From the NCBI GenBank assembly GCA_024349245.1, contig JALDNG010000437.1, positions 213,381 through 277,380 on the forward strand: a stretch of DNA of 64,000 bases, written 5' to 3'. The stretch is from Neodontobutis hainanensis (lineage: Eukaryota > Chordata > Actinopteri > Gobiiformes > Odontobutidae). Below are positions 12,410 through 22,501 of this stretch, piece by piece. How positions within the stretch are numbered: the stretch's first letter is position 1; the number at the start of each line of letters is the position of its first letter. The position numbers and the translations under genes are program-made. The notes under the pieces were generated by a model. The model worked only from the letters and a program-made list of their open reading frames with translations. It did not search any database and was not told the DNA's origin.

Positions 12410-13435
12410 TCTTGTACCTTAACTCGCCTAGATGAGAAGAAACAGATATTCTGATGTTCCCCATATATTTCTAACAATTTTTAATTTTAATTTGGAGCAA
12501 ATTTTTTCAATGTTTTTGGTATGAACCCAGGTTTTAGACACGAAATCAACAATATGACTTGGTGTTTCGTGCAATAAATCATCTTCATCTTGTTCGAACC
12601 ATTCCATACGACGCTTATTCATCGCTCTACAAAACCCGATCTTGATGTGTCTTAGTTTCGAATAATCAAGAGTAAAATTTCATCTTTTCCTCTTCCTACT
12701 TAGAAGAAACGAATCTACTAAGTCCTATATGACCCATCTGTTTGTCTATGACATTCTGCAAAACCAAAAATCCTAAGCTAGGTTATACTCGTATCATGGT
12801 TTCTGTTGAATTCATTTGAGCATTTGTAGTTTGACTCGGAAAGTTCAATTCTACAATATTTTGTCGAGGAATATTTTCGTCACTTGTTAGTAATCTCTCT
12901 CGATTATAGTATTTTTCCCTAAGAAGACGTTCATCTATTTGAATTACTATGCTTGGAGTCTCGTCGATGGCTATTCTACCAAATATATCCCTACGTTTTT
13001 TTCTATAAATATCTTTGTTTGAGAATTGGCATTCAGCTCTGCAGAAATTGTACCAATCTACGGCCGTCTTGGCAGGTAATCAAAGGCGCTTTGAGCAGTC
13101 GCCAGTAGAACTCTGGCATGTCCGATAAGAAATAGCTTGGAGAGTTTTTAGGGGTGATAATTAACACTTTGGCCTTGTTAGTCTGTCAAAATAGGTACTA
13201 ACGCCGTTTTTTAAAGGAGACAGTGATGTTTTACACCCTTTACACTGCAGGGTAAGGATGAAATCAACATTTTGGCCATCCCTTTCCAACATTTCTCTTT
13301 TGTTTTGGGCAATAATTCTTTTTCTTTGTTTAAAAATTTAAAATGATTTGTACAATTTGGGTTTCTATAAACAAGTCGCATTCTTGCGATGTTCTCAGGA
13401 TCGGTAAGATTATTCTCCAACAAAAATCTCCTTAT
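12410..13435 (-). pseudogene. Merlin / IS1595 (ISXO2-like) transposase relic
   Basis: Merlin elements are animal cut-and-paste transposons related to bacterial IS1595/IS1016, with a DDE-type transposase. Minus-strand blocks lie in family order. At 13423-13211 is the N-terminal region, ending in SSLPCSVKGVKHHCLL, like 'WRCSxKGCRKxxSLRxGxxF'. At about 13076-13020 is TAVDWYNFCRAECQF, like 'VDWYNFCREVC'. At about 12950-12890 is IVIQIDERLLREKYYNR, like 'VEIDExLxxKRKYNRGR', which holds the first catalytic Asp. At 12622-12428 is VDFVSKTWVHTKNIEKICSK, like 'FVDPxTGxHTQxIExxWxxxK', which holds the catalytic Glu region. The central block with the second Asp is missing, and frame changes separate the blocks. 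The copy is inactive. No terminal inverted repeats were found. Confidence 0.75.
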
Positions 13436-13572
13436 TTTTCTTCACTATTGAATAATTTAAAAAAGACGAAACCTGGAGCTAGAATATTCATATTTAATCT
13501 AAAGAGATCGAAAATCTAGCTAAAATTTAATAGATTTCAACTTATTAAAATACGAAAAAAATAAGTCACAAA

Positions 13573-13596
13573 TTAATGAATCATTTGATTCATTAA
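13573..13596. repeat. near-perfect 24-bp palindrome
   Basis: An 11-base arm (TTAATGAATCA) is followed by TT and its exact reverse complement. It lies about 140 bases outside the recognisable 5' end of the Merlin transposase relic and might be a decayed element end or simple chance cruciform DNA. There is no matching copy on the other side that I could find. Confidence 0.5.
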
Positions 13597-13655
13597 GCAT
13601 GCGGTTTTTATTTCGTTGGCTGAAAAGCAGATAGAGATATCACCGACGCAGGCGC

Positions 13656-13677
13656 GTAGCTGTTTGTCGTCAGCTAC
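13656..13677. repeat. short stem-loop in a GC-rich island
   Basis: GTAGCTG and CAGCTAC form a 7-bp stem around an 8-base loop, inside a GC-rich island (about 13643-13705) that stands out from AT-rich flanks. Function is unknown. It could be the end of a transposon or an untranslated-region structure. Confidence 0.35.
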
Positions 13678-13705
13678 ACAAATACCCGACGCCTTTAGCT
13701 GCATT

Positions 13706-15420
13706 TGCCAACATTTTGAGAGATTTAATCAAGTAAAGCGTTAATTGATACGATCTTTATTATATCATCTTATTTATGTCTGAAAATTTGGTACACATGG
13801 TCGATTTATTTACTGAAGTAACAAGTGAAAGCACAACTATTAAAATCTTTTTGCGGCTGCGTATTTTTAATGTTTTTAATATGCAATAGACGTTTTTTAT
13901 GTTTGGGTGTTTAACTTGACTCTTTGCAGAATAAATTCTACAAGTGCGTCTTTCTTGAAAAGTTTAATTTTTGTTCAATTATTTCCGATTTGTTAAGAAT
14001 GATGATCAAATAAAATCAGTCAAACTTTATAAATACCAAATCTTAAATTAAAAATCGGAGGTATTCATTCCAATTTAAAAATAAAATGATGTATTTATAA
14101 TTGTATGGTATTACAAAAGGCACATTCTCATTTTAATTATACATAAAAACACGTGAATCCAAGAAGTATTCCAGTTTCTTAAAGAATTTTCAAATTAGCA
14201 AAATTAGAAGTTAAACAAAGCTTGTCGAGTATCATTTGAAAAAAAACCCATTTTTGTTTGAAGATAAAACCATTGGCATTTCTTGTTCTTCGATTATTTA
14301 AAATTCAGCTATACCTCAAAAATTTTAACTTTAAATTTATAACATCGCCTCTCTTTGATTATTGAATCGATCTCAATGATCTTTCGTTATTCTCGCTTAC
14401 GAAAGAGGAAAACTCAACTTTTTTTTATCAATATTTTCTTATTATCAAATTATTTGATGATTTATGTTACTTTTCCGACAAAATACAACTATATACGATT
14501 TGAAGCATAAAATAAAAACTACAAAAATGGACATATAAGATTACTAAAACTAATAAAAACAGAATTTTAAAGTCATTTATTGATTCTTTTAAGTAAAACC
14601 GAGGAATAAAGTAATGCCCAGTTATACTATACAAACCGTAAAAATGATTGAAAAAATTGAAAAAAGTACTTTTCTGTTTATGAAAAAATAATATAAGACA
14701 ACCTGAAATGTATATCAAGTTATTTTTTTCAGATAATTGTGAAAATAAAGTAATAAAACCCACAATGAAAGATGAAAAGCGTATGAATAAAAAAGAAACC
14801 TCAAAAAACATCGTACAAGAATTTCAAAATCGAAATTTATCCATAAATTTAGAAACAGTGTCGAATAAATTAAAATAGTTCGGCTTATTTTAAAAATACA
14901 CAAAATGTTTTGAATGCTCTAAAACAGACAAATAATTATAAATGGTGTAAACAATTAGACAGACGTAAAAAAAGTTAACATTTATCAATTTTAGAATTTA
15001 TATACAATAAACTTCCTTAAAAATAAATTTAACGTTATAACACAAAAAATATGAATCAATTTTAACCAAAATGTATTTCAAAGTAAGTTAATTTATTTCG
15101 GCTTGTAAATTAAAGGTGGAATCATTAAAATACACAAATTAGTAATTATAACATTACTTTTCCGACATGCGCGTTTTAATTATATAACACTTGAGCATAG
15201 AAACTTGCTAATACCCAAGTTAATGTGTAGTTATTTATAATTTCGTTCAGGACATTAGTAGTTGTAAGATTAGTAGCTTATGCTATGAAGATTAACTCAT
15301 TCAGGTATCCAAATAAATAAAACAAAAATCATAAATGACGTTTAGTCTTAGAAACTACACAGAGGAGAATCGAAAATTTGATGGTACACGCCCATTAGAT
15401 TCAATGATATAATAGATAAG
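13706..15420. other. AT-rich stretch, nothing firmly supported
   Basis: A Phe/Leu/Ile-rich minus-strand frame at 14467-14811 (114 codons) lies here. It appears to be a by-product of long A-rich runs on the plus strand and I do not call it a gene. Nothing else is supported. Confidence 0.55.
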
Positions 15421-15440
15421 AAATAAACACGCGGCGCTAC

Positions 15441-15488
15441 ATCAAGATAAACACACTACGTGGCGTCACTACGCATAGTAATCTTGAT
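15441..15488. repeat. inverted repeat with internal direct repeat
   Basis: ATCAAGAT at 15441-15448 pairs with ATCTTGAT at 15481-15488 across a 32-base loop. The flanking TAC/AGTA extends the pairing with one bulged base. Inside the loop CACTACG occurs twice, 6 bases apart, around TGGCGT. The block is distinctly GC-richer than its flanks. It could be a regulatory site, the tip of a miniature element or part of a long terminal repeat. Confidence 0.4.
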
Positions 15489-16119
15489 AGTATTAACAAA
15501 ATTACTAACTTCTCTCCTGGTGACTTTCCTGACTTAGAAAAGTTGACGTCATTGCTATAATTCGCTTATAAATTTTTTAATATAAAATACTTGAAAATTT
15601 TCATTTTTCTGTTATCGTTGAACGCAAATTTGATTTTATGATAGTTTTTATCTTTTTTTATTTGGTCTGTTTTTAACAAAAATGATAATGATGTCACTGT
15701 CATATTAATCTTGACTCATTAATTCATAATATCCAGTTTTTTAGCCAATTGAAATTTTTATTTATGTTTTTGCTCAGCCTTAAAACTGCTTATTTTGATT
15801 TTTTTATTTTATTTCACCATATTCAGAAAAAATTTCATGAATTTTTGAAATATATAGTCAATTTTCGAAAGCGCTGAATAAAGTTAGAATCAAAGATTTT
15901 TATTATAAAAATATAACAAAAACTACACTCTTCATTTTAAGCTTCATTAAATTTTGTTACGTCTCTAAATAATAATTGATAACTCGGAGATGTAAAAATT
16001 AAGGTTATTAAAGTCATTTACTAATTGATCCTTTGTTATAATGTAAATACACGTCACGATTAGTTAATTATTTTTTTCCTAAATTTTCCTCTATTAACTA
16101 TGACTCCACCTTAATTTAG

Positions 16120-16150
16120 GATTAACTTTGCTATATAAGTCCGTCGTCAT
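16120..16150 (+). promoter_or_regulatory. TATA-type core promoter, copy 1
   Basis: GATTAA, nine variable-to-conserved bases, then CTATATAAG with the TATA box starting at 16132, followed by GTCGTCAT. The same arrangement occurs at 53395-53425, with 24 of 31 positions identical and no gaps. The TATA box is exactly 41 bases before the ATG of the leader exon in both places. A start site some 25-30 bases after the TATA box would leave a leader of only about 10-15 bases. The promoter assignment is inference from position and duplication. Confidence 0.6.
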
Positions 16151-16172
16151 TCGGCGCTTTTTATTTTCCCTG

Positions 16173-16232
16173 ATGATTTACCAGTTTGTGAAGTTTGTCA
16201 GCTTTTTGGTTGTTCTGTCATCTCTCAATCAG
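16173..16232 (+). CDS. first coding exon: secretory signal peptide, copy 1 (partial gene)
   Basis: The ATG lies 41 bases after a TATA box. It opens a 20-codon frame, M I Y Q F V K F V S F L V V L S S L N Q, that has the charge and hydrophobic core of a signal peptide. The last codon, CAG, is followed at once by GTAACT, a good 5' splice site (CAG|GTAACT), so I read this as a first exon ending in phase 0. The second copy at 53448 has the same length, the same final CAG and identical residues at positions 1, 7, 10, 12, 15, 16 and 20. About 1 kb of T-rich, intron-like DNA follows. The rest of the protein is not identified. Product and function are unknown. Confidence 0.5.
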
Positions 16233-17279
16233 GTAACTGTAAACAATCATCTATTTTATTGAGCGTTGTTTTCATCGATTATTTTATTCCTGCGCCTTAT
16301 TCTCATTTTGTTTCAAGCACGCATATAATAATTTTCATTTGAGTACTTTGTTACTCAGACAGGTTTTTTTCTGAGTAGCCGACGCCCTTTTTTAATTTCG
16401 TTGAGTCCAAAGTTAATTACTTTGTTAAAGGCAGTCAAAATATTGGTTGTTTCTGAAATTAAGCTAGACCTCAAAAACCTTCTTAATTTTACATTTGATT
16501 TCTTTTAAGTTCAAAAATTTTATGAATCTTTTGTTTATATAACGATAGATGATCTTTCTCATTTTGATCATTTTAAAAAGTAACTTTTTTAGCTTCCTCT
16601 GCACGTTATAATTAATTTCTAACTTGTCACTTATAAATACAGCACTTTCTATCGTTTATTTTCCGTTTTTATTCTAGAATTTCATCCTTGTGCGCCGTCG
16701 TTGTTAGTATCAATTATTCTTGTGTCAATACCATCGATTTAGTTAGTTACAGCGGAATATTGAAACACTTAAATTCGTGTTTTGGTTGATTTTTCGTTTT
16801 ATGTTTTGTAATCTGTTCGTACTTTGGGTCCCCGTTCAATCTGGATTCGATTACTTTCTTAAAGTGCATTTTCCAATTTTTTTGTGTTTAACAAATTTCA
16901 TAAATTTTTAAAACGGTTAAATGAATATTAGATTTATCTATATCGTGTCTTGTATTCTTTCTTGCTAGTCGTTTATTTCATAATTTATCAGCTTTTATGA
17001 TTGATAAAGCTTTTAAAGTCAATAGTTTTGAAAATAAATGTCCTGTTCTGTAGTGGGATAATAAATTGTAATTTTTTCAAACATCGCCATTATGTTTTTA
17101 AAAAATTTTTCTCGTCAAGGAAATTTGTGAGGTTTACTGACATCTGTTTCGCTGGTAGTGATCAACTTGATTTAGCCGCATGCGCACAGCCGTTTTACGA
17201 GTGTATTTATTTTGATTAGATATGATTTTAATTTTATTAATCAACCTAAATTAATCTTAGCTCGTTTATGCAGAGGAGC
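16233..17279 (+). other. T-rich tract, probable first intron of the copy 1 gene
   Basis: The plus strand is strongly T-biased from the GTAACT donor to about 17.28 kb, as expected for a long intron. The tract ends near TTTATGCAG at about 17272-17280, a plausible acceptor. An internal frame around 17110-17219 gives ICFAGSDQLDLAACAQPFYE with three cysteines, but its splice phase does not fit the leader exon. Its exon status is open. Confidence 0.35.
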
Positions 17280-17280
17280 C

Positions 17281-17444
17281 CATATTATATAGTCCGTACG
17301 AGTACAATATGACTTATATATTAGGGGCTTTGATCCCGTAAAAAACTCTGGTGGTTTTAACGGTGGCCCTACTTATGGAGAAACTTATAATGGAATGGTC
17401 CTGAAAGAGGCAATAAGGACATATAGGCAGCACCAACGTGTTTA
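17281..17444 (+). other. coding-like segment, possible downstream exon of the copy 1 gene
   Basis: After the candidate acceptor GCAG, one frame is open from about 17304 to a TAA at 17444. It reads RGFDPVKNSGGFNGGPTYGE and then MVLKEAIRTYRQHQRV, a Gly/Tyr-containing hydrophilic sequence unlike the flanks. The phase-0 frame expected from the leader exon instead reads RSPYYIVRTSTI and stops. So either the exon boundary is elsewhere, a base is missing, or the segment is unrelated. No family recognised. Confidence 0.25.
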
Positions 17445-20400
17445 AATTAACAAAATTTTGATTTGATAGTATTGTTTATTTCAATAGTTGTTCTTTCTGC
17501 GGTATGACGCTAGCTTTATATGGTCGTCAATTGTTGCATTAATCGTATTTTTCGTTTTTTTCAGTATTACTTTTCTCTTGGCGTGAGACGGGTTCTGATT
17601 TTTCTTATGCTAGATGAATTTATAGCGCGATACCTGGCCTAAAGTCTGCCTAATTTTAATAGCTTTTTGATCAATTCATACAGTTTATTCGTTTATCATC
17701 TGTGTCTGGCTTAACTATTGGTGTGCTTAGACGTGTCTTCAGTTTTCGTTTAAGCCTTTTTAAAAATTTTATCTACTATTGTCTGAAAATAAATTTCAAT
17801 GAATGAAAACTCACCTAATATGCAATCTGGGGGTTCTTTTCATAAATCATCTTCGATGTTTTTCAAAATATGCTTCAAGGGTATTTAATGATGAATCATA
17901 AAATTTTTAGTTTTAGCTGCTTAGTTTGAACCTCTTCGGCCAAATTTTTTTATATTAAATCTAATAAGTGGTTTACGGGGGCCTCATGAAATCAATTAAG
18001 GAACGTTTATTGTAATTTCTCTGGTTAGACTTTTTTCAGGCTTTTCGAATGCGTTAATTTAATCGATGCTAGATACAAAACAGAAGAATTTAAGTCAGAT
18101 AATTTAAAAAATATCTTGAAAAGGTTCACATTTCTCATCTCTGCCTAGGGCTCGAATACTACAAACAGCTATATTTTTATGGGATCAGATTCATGGTTCT
18201 AAAAATAACACTATTCTCAACGTACGTATATTTTAATCTTGAGTATTTTCTAAATTTTATCAAATCGTATATGCAACTTTACGTTTAAGCCGTAATTATT
18301 AGAATTAACAAATTGTTGTGGTATTCTAACGATTTGAGTGATATAAACTAAAATTTTGGAAACATAGCTACGCCGAATAAATACTGAAATTTGGTAAAAC
18401 TCTTCAAAAAGGCTTTGTATGATGTTTAAGGAAATACCGTACGTAAGTGTATTGTTAACTTAAGAACTATTGGTTAACGTAGACTGTGGAGACTCCGTTC
18501 ATTATCAAACACTGACTCGAGGGAACGTATGGAAATATAATTTGATGAGCGTACAGCAAAAATTGTTACGAAAGAGGTCGTTTTATCGAAAACCTCAGTA
18601 TTTAGAGAAAATGAATTATTTTACCTTTTATTGAAACATAGAAGTTCAGCTTTGAGCTACTCCTCATTCAATGAAAGTGGAACAGTACAGCAAAAATGAC
18701 ATCATTGAAATACTTTGGGTTGTTAAACATAAGATTTTGATTTGCAAATGATTAAATTATGCATATACATAATCAAACTTATATATTAAATCAGAAAAAT
18801 GTTTAATATTTTCGAAAGAAATAATATTTTTTGAGATTCTTTAAATAATGTGTTAAAGACTATAATCGTTTTGGTTTTGGTTATTTGTTTTTTCAATTTC
18901 AAATTATCATTAAGAGCGGTATACCTAATATTGTTAAATGCCTAAAATCTACAACATTTAAATAGTTTCCACTGATAAAATTTTTCGTGATTTTAATCTA
19001 AAGTTGAGATTATTTTTAAATTTTATTGTGTATTTATCGTTGTTTCTAATTGAAAGTCGAATAAAATTGGCAATCACTCTCAACTAAATGAAATTCAAAT
19101 GGCTTTCAGGTTGAGTAAATTTCGTTTCCAACAACATTTTGTTGTTTCACAAACAAGTTACTTGCTGAATAATGGTTGAACTAGTCTTTCATTTTCTTAT
19201 TTTTTAAATTTAACATACCAAACATTGAGTTATGTATGAAAAACTTAAATAAAGGGAAAAGATTTCAAAAGGTTTAAAAAATAAAATAAAATATATTCAA
19301 AATGTCGACTGAGTATTTTTACAGTTGAAAGTAAAAATATTGTTATTTTAATTTTTTGACTGGGTATTTAAGAATCAAATGCTTTTTGGATATTTAATTT
19401 ATCAGATACGCTTGATATCAGAATTATTATCTCGATATAAATTACTATAATTTCATATTTTTTCATTTATTTTTATGTCAAAATATATTTGGATATTTAT
19501 TAATTTCTTCCAATGATAAAATGCATGTGGTATTTTTCTAAAAAACACGCGAATATTCAAACACAGGACGACGTAGCTTTTATTAAATAAAATTTAATAA
19601 GAGATTTGTATTTCTAAAATTTTCAAAAAACTGAAAATGAGTCAACACTTCAATAGATTTTTTCAGAAATTTAGACTAAAGATTTTATTTAAATAAGTAT
19701 CACACAGAAACAAAAATGTTAATTATTTGTTGATTAAACCCCAAAAATACTCTTTAAATTCTATCTTAAACGAATCTTAACTGTTAAGCAGGAAAAACCA
19801 TGTTCACAGTTTAATTTTGTGAGTTTTTCTTTCTCGTTGGTAACCAGTAAGTATGCGAAGAGTGGCGAGTTAAAAAGGATGTTTTTAACATATTTTGATG
19901 GTTAATTTAAGTAATTTACTTTTGCATTAATGAGAGCCAGAGAAGACATGTTCTTGGGGAAAACCCGATTTATTTTATGTAAGATTATCCATGCACGTAA
20001 AGGTAGTGCGAGATTTTTATTGGGTGAAACCCTTACACTATCTGGCAGAAATTGAAGTTCAGACGAGATGGTTAAATCAAGATCAATTACTCAACTTCCA
20101 AAACCTAGAAATGTAATCCAAACTTCAGAATTAAAATACAAATCAAATCATTTTGCTAAATACTGGTGATTATTTGTTTAATTAAAACTGAGAAAATGAT
20201 AAATTCTTTTCATCAAAAATTTCTTTAAAAAAAGTTTATAAATTAATAATACTTAATATCACGAGTATTAAAGAGGATAGACCATACAAATATAATATAA
20301 TCAAGACTTATATCACTACCTTGTAAATTTCTCAGAAACATAACACAAAATGGATAAATTTAATGTTTTAGTTATGCATTGAATTAATTTTGTTTAAGAA

Positions 20401-21960
20401 TACTCAAATATGAAAATAGTGTTAAATATCGTTTTTTAAAGTAAAAAATATAATTTATTTTTACAGATTAGTGAAACCTTTTGAAAATACTAGATTCCTG
20501 TTTATCAGTAAACATGTTATTATTATTTAATTTATTCAATCAAGAGCCAAATAAAATTCATTCTTTCAATATTTATTTCATAAATGAATACAAAGTTTAA
20601 ATTCAGTCATTTTAGGCACGGTTTGGTATTTTCATTGTATGTTTTATTTCACAACATATGAGAGATTTATGAACGCGTTTACGTTATTAAAAAATAATAT
20701 TTATTTGATTAAGCATGTTGCTTTTCATACAGAATATGTTAGTTGTAAATTGTAATTCATAACTGCGAAAGATGAAAAATTAAATACGAAGCCACAATAA
20801 CGATATATTTTTTTATATTTTCAAATAATTTATTCTCTAAAAATATTAGGAAGAAGCTTTAAGTTGTGATAAAACGAATTACAAAACTATGAAGCTTGAA
20901 AGAATCTGATCAAAGTTGATATTTAGTCAATTGATTGCTGTAATTTAGTTTTATTATTATTTATTACTCAAGTGTTTTTCAGTCAAAATGTTAGGTTTAT
21001 CATTAGAAATAAATTATAATAAATGGATTCAAATTAATTCTCGGATATTTCGACGTTTAATGATTGAGAAAAATAAAGTGGCATAATCTGTCAACAGAAA
21101 ATTTTAAAAAGAAGCAGTCATAATTAAATATGGATTTTGGAGACTATGATTCAGATGTAGTCTTTTGATGTGTAGATATGGTTGTAACCTGTCTAAATCT
21201 GACAAGTAACACTATTGGTAGACTTGAGAACATTCTCACAATGAAACACTTTTGAATTTTCAATTGTAATAAGAAAATTAATTTCAGGATTTTCATCATC
21301 TTTAAAATCACGGTAACTGTTCTTTCATTAAAAAGCGAAAAATACTTAATATAGGGTTAAATATTTTGTACCAGACAATTTTTTATGAATGGTTTGATTT
21401 TCCATCCCGAACACTTTAAAGAAAATAACGAAAATAATATAACGATATTGAAAATATAATTATTTTTATAACCCAGAATAAACGATTGGAAAAGAAAGTT
21501 TCATTTTCGTATTTATGATTGCTAAAATATTCACTTAGAACGTTCGGAAAAATTTTTTACACCGGCAAAATTGGATATATGGCCAAATATTTTGTTTAAA
21601 ATGATATACCTAACCAAAAGTACAAGCAAGTTACAATTACCACGTACACGTACCGTAAATCATACAAGTTTTATATATTTTTTAATAATTTAAAAAACTT
21701 GTACATTTTTATTAGATTTAGTTGTTACGAATATAATATTTATACTAAGAATTTTTTTCTTTGTAATATTATTCTGAGAAATCGATATCACATTGTGTGT
21801 TTTAAATTTATCAATAATCTAATTTTTTATTTTTCTCTGTCAGTTAAAACGTTAATTTATAAAAATAAGTTATTTTAATGGTATATGGTTTCGATCAAGT
21901 TAAAATAGAATCGAAAAAAAATTAATTGTGTGCTCCAAATTTATTATTGTATCTCTTATA
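17445..21960. other. AT-rich stretch, nothing firmly supported
   Basis: A slightly GC-richer patch near 18.48-18.62 kb has an open minus-strand frame (SLNTEVFDKTTSFVTIFAVR), but it matches no family and is of chance length. The rest is low-complexity A/T sequence. Confidence 0.5.
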
Positions 21961-21964
21961 TACT

Positions 21965-22501
21965 CGTTTATTTAACCAAATAGCCAAACATTTTACAATA
22001 CAGAGACGTGTAACGGCTAGAAATAGTTTCTCCACATTTTCCAATTGTTAGTTTCTGCAATAGAGTTTCGTTAATTGTATCATCACAAACAAGTGACATA
22101 AGGCTTTCAGGTTTCTCAGCGTTTCCTTGAAATCTTCAAATTAACAAATTATTGAATTTTGTAATGTGGCGTCAAATTACGATTCATCGCTTCCACTAAA
22201 GAAATATTCCCGCTTCTAGAGACTGGAACAGCCATGAATGGTGATTTACCTCTTTTACGTCTGACCCTGCTGAGTCTAATATCCACTTTGAGAAAACTTC
22301 ATCTAGAAAAGCAAATTTTATGTCATCTTTATAATTTTCTATATCCAGATAAATCACAGCATATGCTGCTTTAACCTCCATTTTCATATCTATATTATTT
22401 GGCGCAGACACATAATTTATATTTTTTTTAGTTTTGTGAAATTGAAGCAAAAATCTTTTAAAATGAACTTCAGGATAATTTAGAGCGCAAATCCTAACCA
22501 C
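21965..22501 (-). pseudogene. ankyrin-repeat protein relic
   Basis: Ankyrin repeats are 33-residue helix-turn-helix units that bind other proteins. The frame from 22501 to 22196 gives NINYVSAPNNID, then VKAAYAVIYLDIENYKDDIK, matching a repeat of the form 'NxTxLHxAVKxxxxxVxYLLExGADIN'. It then gives EVFSKWILDSAGSDVK, the second helix and hairpin of another repeat. One base short after DVK, in an A-run, the neighbouring frame continues GKSPFMAVPVSRSGNISLVE, which is close to the ankyrin consensus 'GKTPLMxAVSxGNxxLVExL'. A further open frame at about 22130-21968 (KPESLMSLVCDDTINETLLQ) may be more of the same protein. There is no start codon or splice site I trust. It is a relic or an error-bearing exon. 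Confidence 0.5.

Noticed and set aside
14467..14903. Overlapping minus-strand frames of 114 and 62 codons, very Phe/Leu/Ile-rich, suggesting a multi-pass membrane protein
   Set aside because: They arise from A-run-rich DNA, overlap each other in different frames and show no motif. Composition alone explains the hydrophobicity.
22196..22501. DOCK-family (guanine exchange factor) similarity of the HHSWLFQSLE stretch
   Set aside because: That stretch reads out of frame. The neighbouring frame gives a much better ankyrin repeat, so the DOCK-like text is accidental.
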